64,000 bases of DNA from NCBI GenBank assembly GCA_023055505.1, contig JALIRH010000010.1, positions 5,333,501 to 5,397,500 of the forward strand, written 5' to 3'. Source of the DNA: Callipepla californica brunnescens. Lineage: Eukaryota > Chordata > Aves > Galliformes > Odontophoridae. Under the pieces are notes generated by a model that worked only from the letters and a program-made list of their open reading frames with translations, made no database searches and was not told the origin of the DNA. Positions 1-46,603 of this stretch are shown here, in pieces. The position numbers and the translations under genes are program-made. Each line of letters opens with the position of its first letter. The stretch's first letter is position 1.

Positions 1-115
1 GGGTAGATGTAGTACTGAAGGACACAGTTTAGTGAGCAGTATTTGTGGTAGATGGGTGGTTGGACTCAGTGGTCTTAGAGGGCTTTTCTAACCTTGATGA
101 TTCTCGGATAACAAA
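1..115 (+). mobile_element. CR1 LINE 3' end fragment
   Basis: The sequence follows the bird CR1 3' terminal consensus. It has gtagatgtagtactgaaggacac, then ggttggactcagtggtctta, then ttctaaccttgatgattct, ending at the eroded ATTCT repeat. The 5' side is cut by the window edge. Confidence 0.85.
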
Positions 116-411
116 GCTTTGTGTGAATGCTGTCTAGAAAAATATATGGGTTGCTCTGAAAGAAATCCCACCTCTTTATTTCCATGGAAGCCTTGAAAGA
201 TACTGGCTCTTCTGCTCTGAAAGCGTAAATGAAAGTGTGAGGTGATTTTTTTTATCACACTGTGCTTCACTGTAAAGGGTTGGAGTAGACGATTTTGAGA
301 ATTCTGAGGCGATCCCAGCACTGCCTCATTGGTTAAACATCCTTTGGCATTTGACATCAAGCAGAGCTATTTTAATTTGGAAATCTTGCAGAAAATTTGT
401 TCAGAAAAGAC

Positions 412-437
412 AAAAAAAAAAAAAAAAAAAAAAAAAA
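412..437 (+). repeat. Poly(A) run, 26 nt
   Basis: Homopolymer of 26 A. No recognisable retrocopy lies immediately upstream. Confidence 0.9.
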
Positions 438-1369
438 GTCAGTATTTGTCCAGGAGTGATAGTTTGACTCTGTTCATTGTGCAACCACATAGGTGCCAGG
501 AGTTGTAGGATTATGCAGCTCTGGTGGATGTCTCAGGACTGTTCATTCACACAGTGTAACAAACTACTAGATTAACTCAGCTGCCTTATTTTCATCCTGT
601 AAGGTGCTTCCCTGGCTGCCACATTTTCAAAGCCTTTGTTTGCATAGTATATGCATTCTTCTTTTATTTTCTGTGGTGTTTTACTCCTTTGTTGTTTTAA
701 AAATGCAAGTTGAGGATGGTAAAATGATAGCCTTCTCCAGAAGTACTTTGATGTTATTACTTATATGCATTTTACAAGTGTGCTCTGGAATACTTGCCTT
801 GCCCACATCTTAGTTGCATTTATCAGAACTGAGACTGAGCCAAGCCACTGTTTATCAAAAATTGTGCAGATTTATTTGCAAACTAATGCAAGTGTTAAGC
901 ACACCAATAGAAGTGTGATAGATGACTACTTGGTAGTTTTGAAGGCTAAACAGATTAAGTGTTTTGCTATAGCAGAAAGTACGATTTCCTTTGAATGTGT
1001 GTCCTGATGGGAATCAGTCTGATGGATGGAGTACAAGTCTAGACTTTTGTTCTTCTGCCTTCAGACACCTTTCAAGAAAATCATTTAATCTAACGCAGTA
1101 TTTTATTTTGAAGTAACTTTCTTTTCCTTGAGCCATTTGTTTATTGCTTATTAAAAGGCAATTTATTTAAAAGCTTGAAATGCAATCCATCTTCTTCGGT
1201 AAGCTTTTTCCTGTGACTCTGCCAGCATCATTAAGCTACATTAACATCGTTTTACTTAGAACAAGTTTCCAGAACAACTGAAAATGGATCCAGAAGAAAT
1301 TATAGTTGGTGCAAGTAGTCTGTGAACATCTGTAAGTTATTCCAGTCTTTTTGAAAAAAAAACCAAAAC

Positions 1370-1371
<2 letters not shown>

Positions 1372-1403
<32 letters not shown>
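1372..1403 (+). repeat. (TG)16 microsatellite
   Basis: Uninterrupted dinucleotide repeat of 32 nt in an STK39 intron; likely length-polymorphic. Confidence 0.95.
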
Positions 1404-1404
<1 letters not shown>

Positions 1405-2993
1405 CTTATATCTTCCTGTAAGTTAGCATATTGTTGTTAGAAAGATGTGCATGCTGTTAAACAGAAGCCCACATCAGGACTGCTCCTTGTAGGACAATCA
1501 ATAATTGCAAGCACCATGTGAATTACCTGCTGACTTCCCTTGTATCTGTGATAATTCCTGATGATGCAGACAGTAAGAGCCCATTTATTGTGCGATTGGA
1601 GCAAGGAGAGGTGCATTAGAAGCCTGGTTTGAGAAACAGGGAAGACAATACAGAATTTGTCCTTACTGACTGAGTAGGATATTCCCCTAATATCCTATGG
1701 TTTTCTCATCATAGTTACAGAGGAGTGCAAAATACAGAGAAATAATGGGGTACTTCTCAGGGATACTGCAGGGGAGAAAAGTGAAGGAACAAAATTGTAA
1801 GATTCAGAGGAAGGTGACTATGGAAAGGTGCTGAGGCACTGGAAGCTTCACTCTCCTCTAGTTGAGGTTTACCCCTCTTCCTTCATCTCATGTGTAAAGA
1901 GTGTAGGTGGAGACACAAAGATACCTGCTTGTGCATGAACAAGGTTTTGACAGAGGGTTCCTGCATTCATATGCTTGCTTTTGTAGTGTAAGGCCAACCA
2001 TCTCCACTTTGCGCTGCTCCAGATCCGGTAGAGAAATAGCCACCTATTTCTCTCTGTTGTACCAAAAGAAGATTGGGAAGAATTGCTTTAATACCCGTGT
2101 CACACGGTTTTCTAGAGGGTCAAAATTGTAGTGTCCTATATTATTTTTATGCTGCCTACATTTTGCCAGGGTTCTATGTGATAGAATTTAGAAGCAGATG
2201 CAATCTTTCACATGCTGCGTCTCTACATGCTGTGGTCTGTAGCAATTGGAGGCATTTAGAGTAAAGTTAGTATTGGTTTATTTTTTTAATGTAAGTTTTA
2301 TTAATTTGGAAAACAAATCCAGTAATGTTTTAGACAGAAAACAGACTTATATTTAAAAAAAAAACAAGCAAAACATTCATTGCTGTTTTGAGAGAGAGCT
2401 GTGCTACCAGCAAGCGGAGTGGTGGGAAACTCATCAGAATAAGTTAAATCCTTTCACTGAAGTGTGCTGAGCATGACAGAAGTTTGTGAAACTAAATTTG
2501 AACCAATTTGAACTAGGCTGTTTTTGGCAATATCCATGATAACATACAGGATACATACGGTGTTGGGCTAATGCCATTTAGTTCATATCACAGTTTTGTT
2601 ATAAAATTAGTTTATTAAGTGTGTTTTCCAGTAATTCTTGGCTTGCAGCTGCTTTTCCATTTCTGCTGCGTTAGATCTTCTTTCTGTGACCTGTGAACAC
2701 CAAATGTTCCTCTTTCTCATGCTAGCACTGTTTTTCTGAGTAATTTTTTTTTATTCAAAATAATATGCTTTAAACCTTTCAAATTCATAGTGCTAGGAAG
2801 CTTAAGTGTATGAGCGTTCGAAATTGAGCAGTATGAACTGTATCTAGTATCTTGGTTCAGTGATGTAAAATAATTAGAGAAGCACCTTTGGGACTGCTGA
2901 TTATTGTGTTGTGCTTCTAGCAATCTTACGAGTCTCATTAATTCATGACAATGTGTGGGGAGAATTTCTGGATGTTCCTCTATTTTGCTCAGA

Positions 2994-3021
2994 TAGGTTG
3001 AACAGGATCCTGTTCAACCTA
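2994..3021. repeat. 28-bp perfect palindrome
   Basis: The left arm TAGGTTGAACAGGA is followed directly by its exact reverse complement, with no spacer and a BamHI site (GGATCC) at the centre. Pairing stops at the next base on each side. Confidence 0.95.
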
Positions 3022-3603
3022 AGCATGTTGTCAGGCTCAGAAAAAGCAAGATGGCAACAGAATATGATTCTCAGACTGCTGCTTACGAGGCTTCTGATCT
3101 ACTGACTAATCTACAGATGTTTTCCCAGTTAGTTCAGTGTGGTGCAGGTCTGCCTACCTTTTCACTCTGCATACTTTGTATTTAAAAGGAGATTTTTACT
3201 TTTAAACTATCCTTAATGACTTACACATTTGAAAGCTTTATAGCAGAACAAGTAAAGACCTTTATCTCAAGAATGAGCTTGTTTGTATAGCCTCTGCTTC
3301 CTTGAATCACTGGCTTGGAATGATTTATTTTGCAGTAATCAGCTGCCATCTACTTGAGCTTGTTCTGAAGCAGCCATAAAATGTATCCTACCTACACCTC
3401 CTTTTTCCTATACAGTGTTCAAAGTTTTTAGTTCAACAATGACTGACCCTTGATGTCAGGTATTATTCAAGTGTGACAGGGAATCCTTCAGTAAAATTAA
3501 AAAATATATATGGAATAAAAATAAAGAAGAGCTGCTGATAAAACAGGACACAGTTGAAGAGTTCAAATGTCTGTTTAATGGAGTGCCCTTAATATTTTGG
3601 TAG

Positions 3604-38600
<34,997 letters not shown>

Positions 38601-39165
38601 TGTCTGTCCCTTGACCCCAAGCCGAGTTGTGAGATTGTGAAGAAGCCAGCTTAGATGCAAAGGAAAATTAATGCACCAAACACTGAGTTCTGCTTCATTC
38701 TCTAGCAATTCACAAAGTCAGAATGAGCAAAGCCCACAGCTGCACCGCTGCTGCTAACATTCAAAATGCTACTAAATGTCTCTTAGCAGTTGATTTGGAT
38801 TCCCCCTAAGTGAAAAGCCTGTGGAAATGCACTCAGGTGGCTGTATTTATTGGTTACAAAAGGAATTTTATATCTTCTTTCCTAAATTTTTGAGTGATAC
38901 TATTTTCCTGTACTTGTGGATGATAATACTGCCTCTGTTATGTTATATTTAGAAGGTAACATAAATATAAAAGTTGAGAATTACTAGCTGAACTTGAATT
39001 CTAGTTTTAAAACTGACTGTGAATTTTATTTTTTCATATATTTATGCATTACACATCCTAGTAATAAGAAAACTATTGGACTTGATTATATGCTATTTGC
39101 AGTTAATCTTCCTTTATTTGAAAATGTTTCAGGTATGTCTTTGACATATTTGGTAACCTCTATGG

Positions 39166-39166
<1 letters not shown>

Positions 39167-39199
<33 letters not shown>
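39167..39199 (+). repeat. Poly(T) run, 33 nt, in the STK39 3'UTR
   Basis: Uninterrupted T33. In the transcript it is a U33 tract. Confidence 0.95.
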
Positions 39200-39207
<8 letters not shown>

Positions 39208-39973
39208 TAGGTGTTAGCAAGCTTTGGTTGTGTCTAAAAACCAGTCCACAAACTGATTGTCAAGGGTGTGGGAGGTGCCTTGAAGACATAAATGTTTTAA
39301 GAATGTGCCTGAGGCTGCTAAAATTTAGAATAATCTCAAATTTTTAGAAGTACCATGCATATGGTACTATATATATAATCTGAGCAAGGAGGGGTTATAT
39401 GGTAGCAAAGGTGTTAGAGAATTTTGATTGTGCTTTATTGAGGAGTCTATGAACTACTTTAATCTATTGTTCTTAAAGTAGACTGCTTACTGTGCCCATC
39501 TCTGATTTGACTTATCCTGAATAGAAACTGGTTTTATACCAGGTGATAAAAAACTTGAACAGAATTGAAGCTTTACTTGAAATTCTGGAAAACACCAATG
39601 TGGAGTGAAAATAATAGGGCTTTGTGCAATGATACAGTAAAACTCTGTTAGAAAGAAAACACTTCTGGTCCAAGTAGTCTTATGCTTAACCTGTGGCCTA
39701 GATGTTATGGAGCTAGTGAACTTTAGGAAGATTAGAAAATCTGGAGATGAGTTCCTTGGATGTTACAATTTAAACTACTTCCTAGCTATTCCTAGATAAA
39801 CGGCAGCTCTTTAATGTACTGAAAACAGCAAATATATATTATCAAGAGAAGTTATTTATAATGCCTTGTCATAATCGTTGAGGTGTTCTAGAGCCATTTG
39901 CATATGACTCAGTGTAATTCCATTTCCATCCTCTTGTTTACATGATTACTCCAAGATGACTGCAAAGGATAAA

Positions 39974-39979
39974 AATAAA
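39974..39979 (+). promoter_or_regulatory. STK39: Candidate STK39 poly(A) signal AATAAA
   Basis: The AATAAA lies within ggataaaaataaaagcg. A GT-rich downstream element (tgtgcactctgtgg, then tgctgtgtgatgtt) begins about 25-30 nt later. Cleavage would fall near 39995. By eye it is the first canonical hexamer after the stop codon. Confidence 0.65.
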
Positions 39980-40221
39980 AGCGTATTGCACAAACACAAC
40001 TGAATTTGTGCACTCTGTGGACGTTTCTACTGCTGTGTGATGTTATAAATGTTGGTGGCTTTTATTTAGCTGACGATGGAGTGGCACCTGTGCAAAGGAC
40101 TTCGCTCCCTGTGTTGCGAAGCAGAAAGGGAGAAAACACTGCCTGCTCCTAGCGCTTTGCTGTAACCATTTCAAAGACTTTCAACTCCTGAAGTGTTTGT
40201 ATTTCGGGAAATTATTCTGGG

Positions 40222-40780
40222 GTGGGATTTTTATCCATGAGAAGTGGAGTAGGGGGAGGGAGCAGAACGGGGCCCAGGGCTGTGAGACCTGCTGCTTTCG
40301 GCCCGGCTAGGGCTGGTGGCTGCAGCTGGGCCTGGCGGGGGCAGTCAGGGCCGTCCCCAGGTGGCTGGTGCCCTCAGGAGCAGCTGTGTGGGAAGCCCCA
40401 TGCCCAGGAGCAGGCTTTGGCGGTGGGCTGCGTGTGGAACAGTTGTCTGCTCCTGTGGAGCTGAGCCTGACCTGCGGTGGCTGAAGAGAGCCAACAAAAG
40501 GTAAGCGAGCCTCTCTGCGACAAAAATTGTGTCTTTCCCTCGCTGTGAGGTGCTGTGTGGGTGCTAGTGTGGGGTCACGGGCCTGGTACTGCGCTGAGGC
40601 GGCTGAGTGCTGGGCGGGCCCTCGGAGCTGGGCGAGGCTACAGTGTAGCTTGGCGAATTACTCGGCATCAGCCTTTGTATCAAGGTGGGAGTGAGTCAGA
40701 AGGCCCCTTACAAGCGGAACGGCTTGTTACCTGCATCCCTGAGGCTGCTCCGTGACTACCTGAGGGAGCCATCTTTGGGC
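40222..40780 (+). other. GC- and CpG-richer patch downstream of STK39
   Basis: This patch of about 560 bp is markedly GC-rich, with roughly two dozen CpGs by eye, in otherwise AT-rich, CpG-poor DNA. It starts about 230 bp past the inferred STK39 cleavage site. A near-consensus splice donor, caaaag|gtaagc, lies at 40495-40506. It could be a promoter and first exon of an unannotated non-coding RNA, a GC-rich repeat remnant, or chance. The short open frames here resemble no protein family. Confidence 0.4.
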
Positions 40781-43557
40781 TCTTGCTGCTCGATTGTTTG
40801 TTTTGTTATGTACGTTAATGTATGCTTTTCCAAGTGTTGCACCAGCGCTGACAAACCCATCTGCAAGGTACTTAGCTGCCTTTTTAGGCGCATGAATGAA
40901 CATTCGGGGTAGCTTGTTGCTTTCACAGGTCTATAAATGAAGTCGAGGAGGGTGTCCTGACGCTCACCAGCCGCCCCCATGGGGGAAAAAGGTGCTGCAG
41001 TGTGAGCAGCAACTGTCAGAAGTGCTGGTGGGCCGTGCTGGCTGCGGGAGGTATCTAAATGAGGAGCAACGCAACTGCTTTCATCAAAGCAGTCAGCAGT
41101 ACTGTACCCAGATAAAGCTTCAGTTGTTGCTCACTTGTGGTCTGAAGCAGAAACATGCAAACGTTTTGCTTTGCTGAGCTTCCTTGGCTCAGTGAGAAGG
41201 CGAATTCATGCAGCAGTGCTCTTTGTCACAGCAGTGTTACTGCTGCTTTTTAATGTTTTTTGTTGCCACTGAGGTATTGTTAATGGAATGTAAGCAAAAT
41301 GGCCTGAGAGAAATGGCTGTTTAAGCCTAAAAGCCTTGAAAAATGAAGTTCAAAAGAGGTAAAAATACATAGCAAGTTGCAATAGAAGTACGGTACAAGT
41401 GAAGTTGCACACCATATCTAATAGGATTTAGCTTTGTGAATGCCCCATCCACACAGTCTAGGTAACAAAGGAAAAGAGAACCAGCACCTAGTCACTTTTT
41501 CGTGTTTACATGGAGAAGATGAATGCAGTTCTCACCTGTGGTATGTCACGAGTCCAAAGCTCTTACTCCGTGTGTGGCACAATGGCATTGCTGGACATCC
41601 TTGGGCCAGCTGCTGCATGAGGCACCTGCCTGCACTCAGAGGAGGAGGTCTCTAATTAAGAGGTGAAGCTGGAACGGGTGAGCTGCCAATTAGTGCTCTC
41701 TGAGACAAGGAAAACCGGGCTTAATTAAATGACTTTAAATTGTTGTGGGGCTGATTACATGGTGCTGCTTGCTGCTGGGCACTGGTAGACTTTGTGGGCT
41801 GATGTCTTTCTGTGGAGCCAGGCCTGCTGTGCCCTCTGCTTTAGCACCGAGATGGAAGTCAACAGATGAAGTGAAGTACAGCTCTGTTATTTTGTTTTCA
41901 AAGTGTTAAAGAGGACACAAATAAACATACAACTTAGCGTGAAAAGAGGTCTGGGAGTGACAGGTTTGTGCCTGCATAAAGGCGTGAGAGAAGAGGGACA
42001 CTTCCAGCCTTTTCTCTTCTGGGATTCCTGTGTGGGCTGTGGGCCAGGAAAGCTGCTTTGCACTCCCAGCAACATTCACTTCTCAGGCAAAGAAAACAGG
42101 AGTGCGTTTTTCCTTCCTCTGGTAAGTGCTGACCTCAGATTATCCCAGCAGCACGTACAGGGAGCTGTACACAAGCTGCGTGATACAGCTAGCAAGTTGT
42201 GATCATTGTTTTGGTTTTCTAGAAGTATTAAACATTTTATTACCGGTATTTCTGCTATAGACCTCCTTTCTTTGCCCCAGAGCATTCTGCTTTATGACTG
42301 AGATTGCAGATATAAGGGGCAGCAGGTAAATTAGCCAGGAAACACCATTGAATTTTCCTCTTCCGTATTCTCTCCTGAGGTAAAGATGAGTGTGTTTCAG
42401 CCAGCTTGGACTAACTGGAAATCTATCTGGGGGCTTTAGGAGCAGCCCTATAAAATTTGATCATGGGCCATTCCTTCAGAATGTTTTTAACCACCACTCT
42501 TTCCCTGTGAGAGCAAATGCCCTGTGCAGCCTGTAAATGATGTTCCTCCCCTTGTGCTTTTCTTAATCGGAGATTTGTTTTCCTTCTCGCCACCTACCTC
42601 TGCATAATGATGTCGGGTGGTGAGATTGGCCTGTGCCTGAAATCAATTAGCTGTGATGATGAATCTGACACAAACCTAAAGCACTGCTAATTGAGTGCAT
42701 TGAAAATGCTGATTTTATTTAGCAGGAAACAGAAAATGCTTCCCTCACCCAGTGTTCTTTTCAAAGCAGCAGAAAATGAGACCTTGCTGATAACCAATAA
42801 TAGTTGATATATTTTTTCTCAAACCAATTGCAATATAACTTTGTTGAGTCAATTGCTGTGGTGTTTTTTCTACTGCATCAAGTGGGCAAACTTTCTTCTG
42901 TCTTGTGACATACTTGTGCATGTGCGTGCACTGAGAATGCTAATTGCTTTGAAATAAGAATTTGGAAAGGCAGCAGGAGCTCAAGTCTTCAAGTTCCCTT
43001 TGCAAATGAGCTGATGGAGCAACTGGATTTGCTCTAACTATGAAAGCCTTCAACCAAGTCTGTTTTGCCTCTTTTGTTACATAGTGGTCTGACTGGTTAA
43101 ATATCCAGTTGTATTAGTTGAGCATGGAGACATTTTACTTTATTCATTTTCTAACTGAATAAGCTCAGTGTTACAGCACAAATGAAGATGTGATTTCATT
43201 GCTGCTTTCTGATTGTTAGGTTGGTGTTTGTCAAGCTGCTTTGCATAGTCATTGAACCAAAGTCGGTGGTTGTGAAGCTGCTTCCAAGAGTGTTCAGTAT
43301 ACAGGCAATGGCAGATCAGTGTGCAATTAGAGAGACATAGACTGTATGGCAAGAAGGAGAAATATTTACTTAAAAGGGAGGCAATCTTGACCCTCTCAGG
43401 ACATGAATATTTTGCCATCTAATCTTCAAATGTGAAAGCTGGGCTTGTTTATTGTCTCAGTGGGGTGTAGAAAAATCACTTAAGCAAGTGGATCTGTTTA
43501 CACGGAAAAGCAGCTATGAGAAATAGTATTGGAAGAGATGAAAAATACATTTATCTC

Positions 43558-43580
43558 TTTTTATTATTATTATTATTATT
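43558..43580 (+). repeat. (TTA)n microsatellite
   Basis: About seven trinucleotide units. Confidence 0.9.
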
Positions 43581-45275
43581 TCCCCCAAAGAAACAAATTT
43601 TATGAATTAAAATAAATAAAAAAACACAGATGTTTTTCAACTATAAAACTTTTTTTCCCTTCTGAAAATAACCTAAATGGGTTCCTTAGTTCTCCCTCAT
43701 CTATGAAATAATGAGATTTGTTAAGGAAAGGTGCTACTAATGCCATAGGAGTGCTGGGGTTCCTAAGATTTTCTTTGATCAAAAGGCTTTTCTAATGTGG
43801 GCATGTGCACTGCAGATCCTATAGATCTGGCTTTGTTTGCTTGGAATTGTGGCAGAGCATCTCAGCATAAAGGAACTTGGGGCTGTTTTTGTGTGAGAAG
43901 TCCATTGTATCACACGGTACTGCATATGGCTCTCACCATGACAATTATAAATGATAAACCAGAAGGACCAGTGTGAGTCCAGTAGCTTTGAAGAGATGGA
44001 CTCTGCACTTCTCAGCTCATATGAAAACAGACACAGGTGAAAAATAAAAAATAATATTTCTCAGTTACAAAGCTTCTCGGTGTCCTGGAATGCATCTTTA
44101 TGGGAGAGGCCTGTGTTGGTATTTCTGAGACCTGGGAACTGGCTTTCTATAGAGTTCTGGATGAGGAAAAATAAATGATAAAATACTGAAGCTGATGTCC
44201 TGTTGTGTTAGAGCCTGTGCCTGCGCAGCTTCATCGTGTAAAGGCCAAGTGGCAGTGATGGTGCACCTCAGCACTGGCACGATGGGACCCCTCTGCTGGT
44301 GTAGATATTTATAAATACAGCGTGCAGACACAGTGCCAGTGAAAATGCAGAGCTGGTGGTTGTGGCTGTGCTGAAGAGTAGTGCTTTGTGGCTGAGAATT
44401 TGCTGTATCAAATAGTGTTATTGTACTCTTTGTATCCGTTGTATTTTCCGTGGAAATAAATTGGAGGCACTACTTTCAGAGTGACCTGTATTAGAAGAGG
44501 GTGGAGAAAACCACCTTAAATTAGGACAGATAATCCAGAGGGAAGGACCATTACTGAAATCTTGGCCCCATGAATTAATATGATTTTACAATTGCTTCAG
44601 CGGGACTAAAATTTCACTCCCTATCTGTGTTGATTATGAGTTGCTCGGTTTACACCTGGGGCTATAAAATGAAAAAGGATCCAATCATGATTAGAGAGTA
44701 GGTGTGATTTGAATGGAAGGTGATTACTAAAATCTCCCTGAAGTCTTCCGCCCTGCTTGCGCTGCGAGCTTTTCCTATTTATAATAGCAGCACAGCCATC
44801 CAAGCAGAAAATGACACCAGAGAGAAAGAGTTTGCTGATTGTTCCTGATTAGGCTCAGTGCTAACCTTGTAAATCTGTCTGTCAGGTCGGGCACAGGGCA
44901 GTCATCCGTAAACCCAATGCTTCACAAAAGATTGAAAGGCTGAGAAAACTTCTGTGTGGTACTTGATACCATTTTTTTCTTTACTTTTTAAATTTTATTT
45001 TTTTGAAAATCCATCTGAAGGGAAATAAAAATCTACAGTCCTGGATGGAAAATAGTGAGCTACAACTTGACATCCTGTACGTTACCATAGGTCCTTACAA
45101 CTGCATTGTGATCACATATTTGTGTACTGTATAATGGGGTTTCCTTGTTGGATTCATGAGGCTGAGGACTATTTGAGTCTGAGCCTGTTGCCTGAAGGCA
45201 GTCTGTCTTGGAGGGGTCTGGAAAGCAAAGCAGGGCCGTGTTCATGCAGGTATGCTTTATGTTTTCCCCATCATC

Positions 45276-45300
45276 TATTTATTTATTTATTTATTTATTT
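45276..45300 (+). repeat. (ATTT)n microsatellite
   Basis: About six tetranucleotide units. Confidence 0.9.
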
Positions 45301-45990
45301 GTCCTTACATCTAGTTGTCAACATAGTTAAGCAGGATCTTCTTTATAGGTGGTGATATATTTTTTTAACCAAGGAATTGCAGGTGAGGTCTCGTACTGTG
45401 TCCACGTGTGCTTATTCCAGCACAAAGACAACTGGGGCTTTTAAATTTGCGCACATTTAAATTGTTGTAGGCAACATGAGAGCTTATGTTAAGAGCTGGC
45501 AGTGCTGGAGTTCACTGAATGTTCCTCCTCTTCTATGGCAGAAGTCTAAAAAAGTCATTGGAAGAGTACTCAGTGACCTTGTGGCAGATCACATCAATGC
45601 CAGTGTAAACTATAGACAGCTGCTGGATGCAAAAAATTACAGCAAACTGAATTAAAATATCAGTTTTGGTCCAGGAAAGTAAACTGATTTATTTTCTAAT
45701 TTACAAGTGAAATGCACTTGGTTAGATGTACAGTTTCAGGATTACAGATTAGTGATGACATTTTACTTGCTGTAAAATTGTCATTGTGAAAATGTTTGGT
45801 ACTGTTTTGGTTTAATGAGGGCTGTACTTCCCAGTAGTGGAACATGCAGATAATAGATGTTCAGATTATTTGGGGCATAAAATGTTATTTAGCCTAACAT
45901 GAAATTGCGCCTGTTTAATAATTTCAGAGTTCTATTTTGTTGCATATGTCAGGTGTCCTGGGGTTACAAATACACCTTATGTATTTATTT

Positions 45991-46013
45991 ATGCTAATTA
46001 TTGCCAAGGCAAC
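45991..46013 (+). promoter_or_regulatory. Octamer/homeobox site abutting an RFX X-box-like site
   Basis: ATGCTAATTA (45991-46000) is a POU/homeobox-type motif. It overlaps by one base ATTGCCAAGGCAAC (46000-46013), which matches the bipartite RFX X-box apart from its first base. It has the look of an enhancer core. Function is inference. Confidence 0.35.
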
Positions 46014-46160
46014 ACACAGGAAAGTGACTTATACCTTAAAACTTTGAAACTCCATATGTTACCATGAGCTTCTGTAGGTTTTTTTTCCTATACCCAGCTC
46101 TTATCATCATTTATACTCATTTGGAAGTAGACTTGTATTAACCACAAATTAACTTATATT

Positions 46161-46603
46161 CATAGAATCATAGATGGGTGGGGTTGGAAGTGACCTTACA
46201 GCCCACCCTGTCCCATCCTCTTGCAGCAGACTGGTTGCACTCCACCAGCTCAGGCTGCCCAGTGCCCCATTCAACTGGGCTTTGAGCTTCTCCAGGGATG
46301 GGGCACCTACATCTCCTCTGGGCAGCCTGTGTTGGAGCCTTGCTGGCCACTGAGGAAAGAATTTTCTTCTAATATCTAATTTATTTCTACCATCTTCTAG
46401 TTCAAAGCCATTCCCCCTTGTCCTATCACTATCATACTGTATAAAAGCTCTGTCTCCATCCTGATTATAAGCTCCCTTCAAGTACTGGCAGGCTGCAATG
46501 AGGTATCCCCAGAGCCTTCTCTTCTGACTGAACAAGCCTAGCTGCCTCAGCATGTCTTTGTAGGAGAGGTGCTTCAGACCTCTGTGCATCTTCGCGGCCC
46601 TCC
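46161..46603 (-). mobile_element. CR1 LINE 3' fragment with open ORF2 tail
   Basis: On + it starts catagaatcatagatgggtg, the reverse complement of a CR1 3' end, and runs about 440 bp to a 5' truncation. On the - strand, frame 46149-46589 stays open for 146 codons. It encodes the recognisable C-terminal end of CR1 ORF2, with blocks such as YLKGAYNQDGDRAF, SDRTRGNGFELEDGR, LDIRRKFF and APSLEKLKAQL. It holds no reverse-transcriptase core or endonuclease, so it is a dead fragment and not a gene. Confidence 0.92.

Larger units (their letters stand above)
1..3603 (+). other. STK39: STK39 intron upstream of the first exon in the window
   Basis: No STK39 exon (the segment expected to precede VRRVPG) or other gene is visible here. 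The interval holds a CR1 3' end (1-115), an A26 run (412-437), a (TG)16 microsatellite (1372-1403) and a 28-bp perfect palindrome (2994-3021). The remainder is AT-rich unique-looking sequence. Confidence 0.75.
38601..39995 (+). other. STK39: STK39 3'UTR (inferred)
   Basis: About 1.4 kb of AT-rich non-coding sequence lies between the stop codon and the first canonical AATAAA that I find on this strand. It includes a run of 33 T (39167-39199) and a small hairpin (39349-39368). The length is similar to what I recall for the human 3'UTR. The 3' end is inferred from the signal, not observed. Confidence 0.65.

Noticed and set aside
38994..39347. 117-codon open frame in the STK39 3'UTR
   Set aside because: It runs through the T33 tract as poly-Phe and lies after the true STK39 stop.
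40222..40464. 80-codon open frame in the CpG-richer patch
   Set aside because: It needs a non-ATG start and has low-complexity Gly/Pro/Ala-rich composition from GC-rich DNA. It shows no domain and no family similarity.
40985..41177. Open frames just after the CpG-rich patch as coding exons of a new gene
   Set aside because: They have no splice-consistent chain, no domain similarity and normal intergenic composition.
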